From: DATFBY01 sp035253585
GTDB taxonomy: Bacteria; Gemmatimonadota; Gemmatimonadetes; Gemmatimonadales; Gemmatimonadaceae
NCBI GenBank assembly: GCA_035253585.1
Contig: DATFBY010000024.1
Coordinates: 1 to 64,000 of the forward strand
Direction: 5' to 3'
Length of the DNA: 64,000 bases
Part shown: in pieces, positions 60,703 through 64,000 of the stretch
Layout: every line of letters begins with the position of its first letter
How positions within the stretch are numbered: the stretch's first letter is position 1
Translations under genes and position numbers: made by a program
The notes under the pieces: model-generated
What the model was told of the DNA's origin: nothing
Database searches by the model: none
Seen by the model: the letters and a program-made list of their open reading frames with translations, nothing else

Positions 60703-62711
60703 GCGCCGACGGCTTGCAGCGGAACGGGCTCCGTCTCCGGTGGCGCGTTCTGCCCACTCCGCACCTGAGCGAGCCACCGACCCATGCACAGCATCCGCCA
60801 GGGATCGAAGCTGAACGCCGCTCGTCCCGCAATGATGTCGTCGACGTAATCGAGCGCTTCGTCGGCGACGAAGAGTGAAGGTGCTTGAGCGACAGACTGG
60901 GCGATCTCGCGACGAAACCAGGCCGTCGCTTTTTCGCGGAGCCACACCTGCTCGGGAGTGACGAAGCCCATCTTGTCGCGCCGCGTCCGAACGCTCTCCG
61001 GTATCACGCCGCGCAGGCCCTCACGGAGCACGACTTTAGTGACGCCTTCTCGAAGCTTGAGATGGTCGGGCAACCCAGCCAGAAATTCGACCAGTCGATA
61101 GTCGAGAAACGGTACTCGCGACTCGATCGATCGCGCCATCGAGTTGCGATCTTCGTAGCGGAGGAGAACTGGTAGCGATGTCGAGAGCGTCTGCTCGATC
61201 AGACTCTGCCCCAGACCACGCGCTGGCGCTTGCCGCTGAAAGAACGGCGCGTCCAGGCGCAGCCATGCCGGCCGTGATCGCTTCACACGAAGCCGTCCAG
61301 GAAGGAGCAGGTCGAGAGCCGGCACGGTATTTCGGATCGCGAACAGCAAGGGCGCCTTCGGGAGCGCGCCTTTTTCGAGTATGGCGGCGCGAAGCTCCCG
61401 GGTAAGGGCGACCAACGCGCCGCGCCGTAGCTGTCCGGTGTACAAGGCGGCGTCGTTCCCATTGTAACCGGCCAATTGCTCGTCGCTTCCTTGCCCGTCG
61501 AGCATGACCTTCAGCCCCGCGTCGGCCGCGGCGGCGAACACGCACCACTGGCTGAACTGACTGGTCGAGCCAAACGGTGCGTCGAGATACCAGATCTGCC
61601 TGTCCACCTCGGCGCGCAGCCGCTCGACGGTTGGCCAGACTTCGACCGAGCGCGCCTGCGTCTGCCGGATGACCTGCTCGGCATACACCCATTCGTCGAA
61701 CCGCGGATCGGAATAACGTGCGGTGACGGTGATCTGTCCTTGATGATCGCCGTGCGCCTCCAGATTCTCGCGCGCCAGCGCGACGATCGCCGACGAGTCG
61801 AGGCCGCCTGACAAGCACGAGCCAACCGGCACGTCCGCGCGCAATCGGAGCCGCACGCTGTCGGTGAGGAGACGCCTGAATTCCATCGCGGCGTCGGCAT
61901 CGCTGCCATGGAAGCTGCGACGGCGCAACGTGTACCAACGCTCGACCCTGGGCTGCGGCACGCGCTGACCGAGGTCGAATGAGACCATCTCGCCGCCGAG
62001 CAGCTGCTCGATGCCGGCGTCGAAGGTGTCTCGTGTGTGGTCCATGAGGCCCGCGCCGAGGTAGTCGGCGGCGGCGCCTTCGTTCAGCTCGAAAGAGTAG
62101 CCCGGAAGAGCACGGATCTGCTTGATCTCCGATGCCAACGCGAACAGCTCACCCACCCGCGCCAGGTACAACGGCTTCACCCCGAAACGGTCGCGCACCG
62201 CGTGCAGCTTCCCTGCGCCGCGCGTGTCCAGCAGCACGAAGGAGAACATCCCGTTGAGACGGTTGAGGCATTCGACGCCCCACTCCGCCCACGCCGCCAG
62301 GAGTACTTCCGTATCCGAGTGCGAGTGAAACTCGCGTCCCTGACGCTCGAGCTCGGCGCGTAGCTCGATGTGATTGTAGATCTCGCCATTGTACGCGATG
62401 GCCAGGCCGCACCCTCGCTCGATCATCGGCTGATGGCCACCTGGAGAGAGATCGACGATGGACAGCCGGCGATGTCCGAGTGCGACGCGCCAGTGGGCGC
62501 TGGCCGGCACCGTAGTTAGGCGGAGCGCGCGAATCGTGTCGTCAGACGTCTCCTCTCCGGCAAGCGCGCGCAGATCATCGCCGGGCTGCCATAGCAGGAA
62601 ACCCTCGTCGTCCGGTCCCCGATGTCGTACTTGGCGCGTCGCCGCGATCAGCGGCGTTGTCGACGCCGGGCCTTCGGATGCGTCACGTATCAACGCGAGA
62701 ATGCCACACAT
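60699..62711 (-). CDS. AsnB-type glutamine amidotransferase, copy 4
   Basis: A 670-residue AsnB-like protein, the longest of the four. Glutaminase motifs: Cys2 (MCGILALI), RRLSIVDLS, YNGEIYNHIEL (107-117), SDTEVL. Synthetase: CLSGGLDSSA (SGGLDSS at 301-307), LDGQGSDEQLAGYNGND, and SRVPFLDYRLVEFLAGL. An extra stretch of about 35 residues (40-76) sits between HRGPDDEG and LGHRRLSI. Start ATG 62711 is 25 bases after the preceding glycosyltransferase; its stop overlaps the next glycosyltransferase. Confidence 0.9.
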   Translation of the reverse strand: MCGILALIRDASEGPASTTPLIAATRQVRHRGPDDEGFLLWQPGDDLRALAGEETSDDTIRALRLTTVPASAHWRVALGHRRLSIVDLSPGGHQPMIERGCGLAIAYNGEIYNHIELRAELERQGREFHSHSDTEVLLAAWAEWGVECLNRLNGMFSFVLLDTRGAGKLHAVRDRFGVKPLYLARVGELFALASEIKQIRALPGYSFELNEGAAADYLGAGLMDHTRDTFDAGIEQLLGGEMVSFDLGQRVPQPRVERWYTLRRRSFHGSDADAAMEFRRLLTDSVRLRLRADVPVGSCLSGGLDSSAIVALARENLEAHGDHQGQITVTARYSDPRFDEWVYAEQVIRQTQARSVEVWPTVERLRAEVDRQIWYLDAPFGSTSQFSQWCVFAAAADAGLKVMLDGQGSDEQLAGYNGNDAALYTGQLRRGALVALTRELRAAILEKGALPKAPLLFAIRNTVPALDLLLPGRLRVKRSRPAWLRLDAPFFQRQAPARGLGQSLIEQTLSTSLPVLLRYEDRNSMARSIESRVPFLDYRLVEFLAGLPDHLKLREGVTKVVLREGLRGVIPESVRTRRDKMGFVTPEQVWLREKATAWFRREIAQSVAQAPSLFVADEALDYVDDIIAGRAAFSFDPWRMLCMGRWLAQVRSGQNAPPETEPVPLQAVGA

Positions 62712-62736
62712 GATTCAGTAAGTCGGTGAGCTATGC

Positions 62737-64000
62737 TTACGCGATGGAGAGTTGGGGTTCGCGCCGAAGCCTGCCGCGCGCCCACAGGCGAATGAGCCGT
62801 GAAGCGGCGATCGGATGTGAGACAAGCCCGACGAGAGCCGGGCGCGGCGACTGGCCCGCCCGCGACGGCGAAACTCTTGGAGCCAACTGACCGAGCGCGG
62901 TCGCGTAGCGGTCGGCGCAAACGGAAATCGAAAATTCCCTCTCGGCGAGTGCACGTGCGCGGCGTCGACGATCTGAGCGCTCCACACGAGTAGCACGCGC
63001 CACGCACTCTGCGGCGCCGTCAACGTCGCCTACGGCATGGGTCCAAAAGCACTTCTCGGCGAGCGCATGGTCTTCGTAGTCCTCGATGCCGCTCACGCGC
63101 GACGCCACGATCGCGCAGCCTGACGAGAGCGCTTCCATGACGACCACCGGCATGCCTTCGAAGTTCGACGGCAGAAGAAGGACGTCTGCCTGGCGCATGC
63201 GCCTCAAGACCTCCGATGACGGCAACCATCCGGTGCACCGTACCTGTTCGCCGAGCTCGAGCTGGCGAATCGCCTGCTCTACGCGCGTGAGCTCCGGTCC
63301 ATTGCCGATGAGCTCCATTCGAAAGGCGATGCCAAGCGCTCGAAGACGGTCTGCGATCTTCGGCAGATCGCTCGCGCGCTTCTGGTGCTCGTCCATTCGG
63401 CCGACCCAAATGATCCTCAATCGCCCCGCTTCCTCCAGGCCCTCATCGAGCGAGACCGGCGCAAGCGGAACGCCACAAGGGATCGTCACAACGGGCGCGG
63501 TCAACTCCGCACCGAGCGCCAAAGCTCGTTCCTGGATGCGTCTCGACACACAGACCAGAGCGGCCAATTGCGGGCCGTGTCGTCGCACGAGAAGGTCGTA
63601 CTGGTCATCGTCCGAGTGATGTACCCCTATGAAAGGATTCCGAGTTGCGAGCCAGCCGCAGGCCTTCCAGGCTGCTGGGTCGTCCGAGACGACGATCGGT
63701 ACTCCGCTCGGTACTCGCTGCAGAATGGCACGTGCGTAGACGCTGGCTCTGTAGCGTTCGGTACCGAACTCGAACTCATCACCGGCTGCCGGATTCACCA
63801 TCGTCGGGCGCGCCGACGCTGGCACACCTTCGAGCAGCTCCACCATGCTCGGCCGTCCACGCCCGTTCACGAATGGGCGACGCGGACGCGGGGTAACGAA
63901 CCAGCATTGCTCGTCGCGCCGCCTCCATTCCTCGGCGAGGTCCACCATCCACCGCGTGATCCCGCCTCGATGGTACGGATTGGAAAGGAAGGCGAGCGGC
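62737..64000 (-). CDS. Family 4 glycosyltransferase (5' end beyond window)
   Basis: The frame stays open to the last base of the window; upstream of an internal ATG at 63948 it reads NPYHRGGITRWMVDLAEEW, a typical GT-B N-terminus, so the true start lies past 64000. The visible part (about 420 residues) includes NPFIGVHHSDDDQYDL, LVCVSRRIQERAL, TIPCGVPLAPV, RIIWVGRMDEHQKRASDLPKIADRL, and ADVLLLPSNFEGMPVVVMEALSSGCAIVAS. It lies upstream of AsnB copy 4 on the same strand. Confidence 0.88.
   Translation of the reverse strand, partial: PLAFLSNPYHRGGITRWMVDLAEEWRRRDEQCWFVTPRPRRPFVNGRGRPSMVELLEGVPASARPTMVNPAAGDEFEFGTERYRASVYARAILQRVPSGVPIVVSDDPAAWKACGWLATRNPFIGVHHSDDDQYDLLVRRHGPQLAALVCVSRRIQERALALGAELTAPVVTIPCGVPLAPVSLDEGLEEAGRLRIIWVGRMDEHQKRASDLPKIADRLRALGIAFRMELIGNGPELTRVEQAIRQLELGEQVRCTGWLPSSEVLRRMRQADVLLLPSNFEGMPVVVMEALSSGCAIVASRVSGIEDYEDHALAEKCFWTHAVGDVDGAAECVARATRVERSDRRRRARALAEREFSISVCADRYATALGQLAPRVSPSRAGQSPRPALVGLVSHPIAASRLIRLWARGRLRREPQLSIA

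Larger units (their letters stand above)
806..62521. repeat. Dispersed GTTAGGC heptamer, 32 copies
   Basis: GTTAGGC on the plus strand starts at 806, 5071, 6562, 21795, 29372, 30668, 31151, 36244, 36843, 38554, 38739, 38976, 45138, 58963, 59343 and 62515. Its complement GCCTAAC starts at 3347, 5941, 11177, 13579, 18576, 19295, 20658, 22487, 32431, 34828, 37441, 41260, 43118, 43783, 52410 and 58245. About a third extend to CTCGTTAGGC. Copies are counted by eye, so a few may be missed. See findings. Confidence 0.85.

Noticed and set aside
39622..64000. CRISPR array, prophage or insertion sequence in the accessory region
   Set aside because: No regularly spaced repeats, transposase or phage structural genes; the region is wholly explained by polysaccharide genes.

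Overview
The window is GC-rich DNA (about 60-65% G+C by eye), gene-dense, and free of transposases, integrases, phage genes or CRISPR arrays. It comes from a bacterial chromosome. The host is a diderm: it has a MlaE-MlaF-MlaD lipid transport set, a heptose-phosphate kinase and a large surface-polysaccharide locus. GC content, gene order and protein style suggest Gemmatimonadota or a similar GC-rich soil phylum. That placement is inference, because no rRNA is present. The only stretch above 300 bases without a protein gene is 612-925, which holds the infC leader, a candidate attenuator and promoter, and a short repeat cluster.

Region 1 (1-33 kb) is conserved core, almost all on the minus strand. 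It holds infC-rpmI; a DnaQ-type exonuclease with a metallo-beta-lactamase-fold hydrolase; arginine deiminase divergent from the redox repressor Rex, with a near-perfect Rex operator at 4063-4082; and a long run rpsU-yqeY-mutS2-dnaG-zinc ribbon-recJ-rsmD-coaD-pta-STAS-GHKL kinase-SpoIIE phosphatase-rsmA. Next come glycosyltransferase-hemW-hrcA-dnaJ-prmA-rsmE-HIT, two methyltransferases, obgE-dprA, a carboxymuconolactone-decarboxylase-like protein, an L-asparaginase II, an EamA transporter and mlaE-mlaF-mlaD. Many neighbours share 4-nt ATGA or GTGA stop/start overlaps.

Region 2 (33.2-38.5 kb) holds a heptose-7-phosphate kinase, then a block bounded by two tRNA genes, tRNA-Met/Ile2(CAT) and tRNA-Val(CAC). 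The block encodes a membrane fatty-acid desaturase, two SAM methyltransferases and a membrane-anchored family 2 glycosyltransferase.

Region 3 (38.5-64 kb, running off the right edge) is a surface-polysaccharide locus. It has a UDP-GlcNAc 2-epimerase, a two-domain dehydrogenase/oxidoreductase, a PglC-like phosphoglycosyl transferase with PglE-like aminotransferase and PglD-like acyltransferase, a heparinase II/III-type lyase, a Wzy-like polymerase and seven glycosyltransferases. It also has four complete AsnB-type glutamine amidotransferases. Each AsnB gene is joined by a GTGA overlap to the gene after it, which is a glycosyltransferase in three cases and the polymerase in one. Inference: the product is an amidated glycan built by amidotransferase-glycosyltransferase pairs.

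A cross-cutting signal is the heptamer GTTAGGC, most often as CTCGTTAGGC. I found 32 copies, 16 in each orientation, in every reading frame and also at stop codons and outside genes. This is roughly four times the count expected from base composition.
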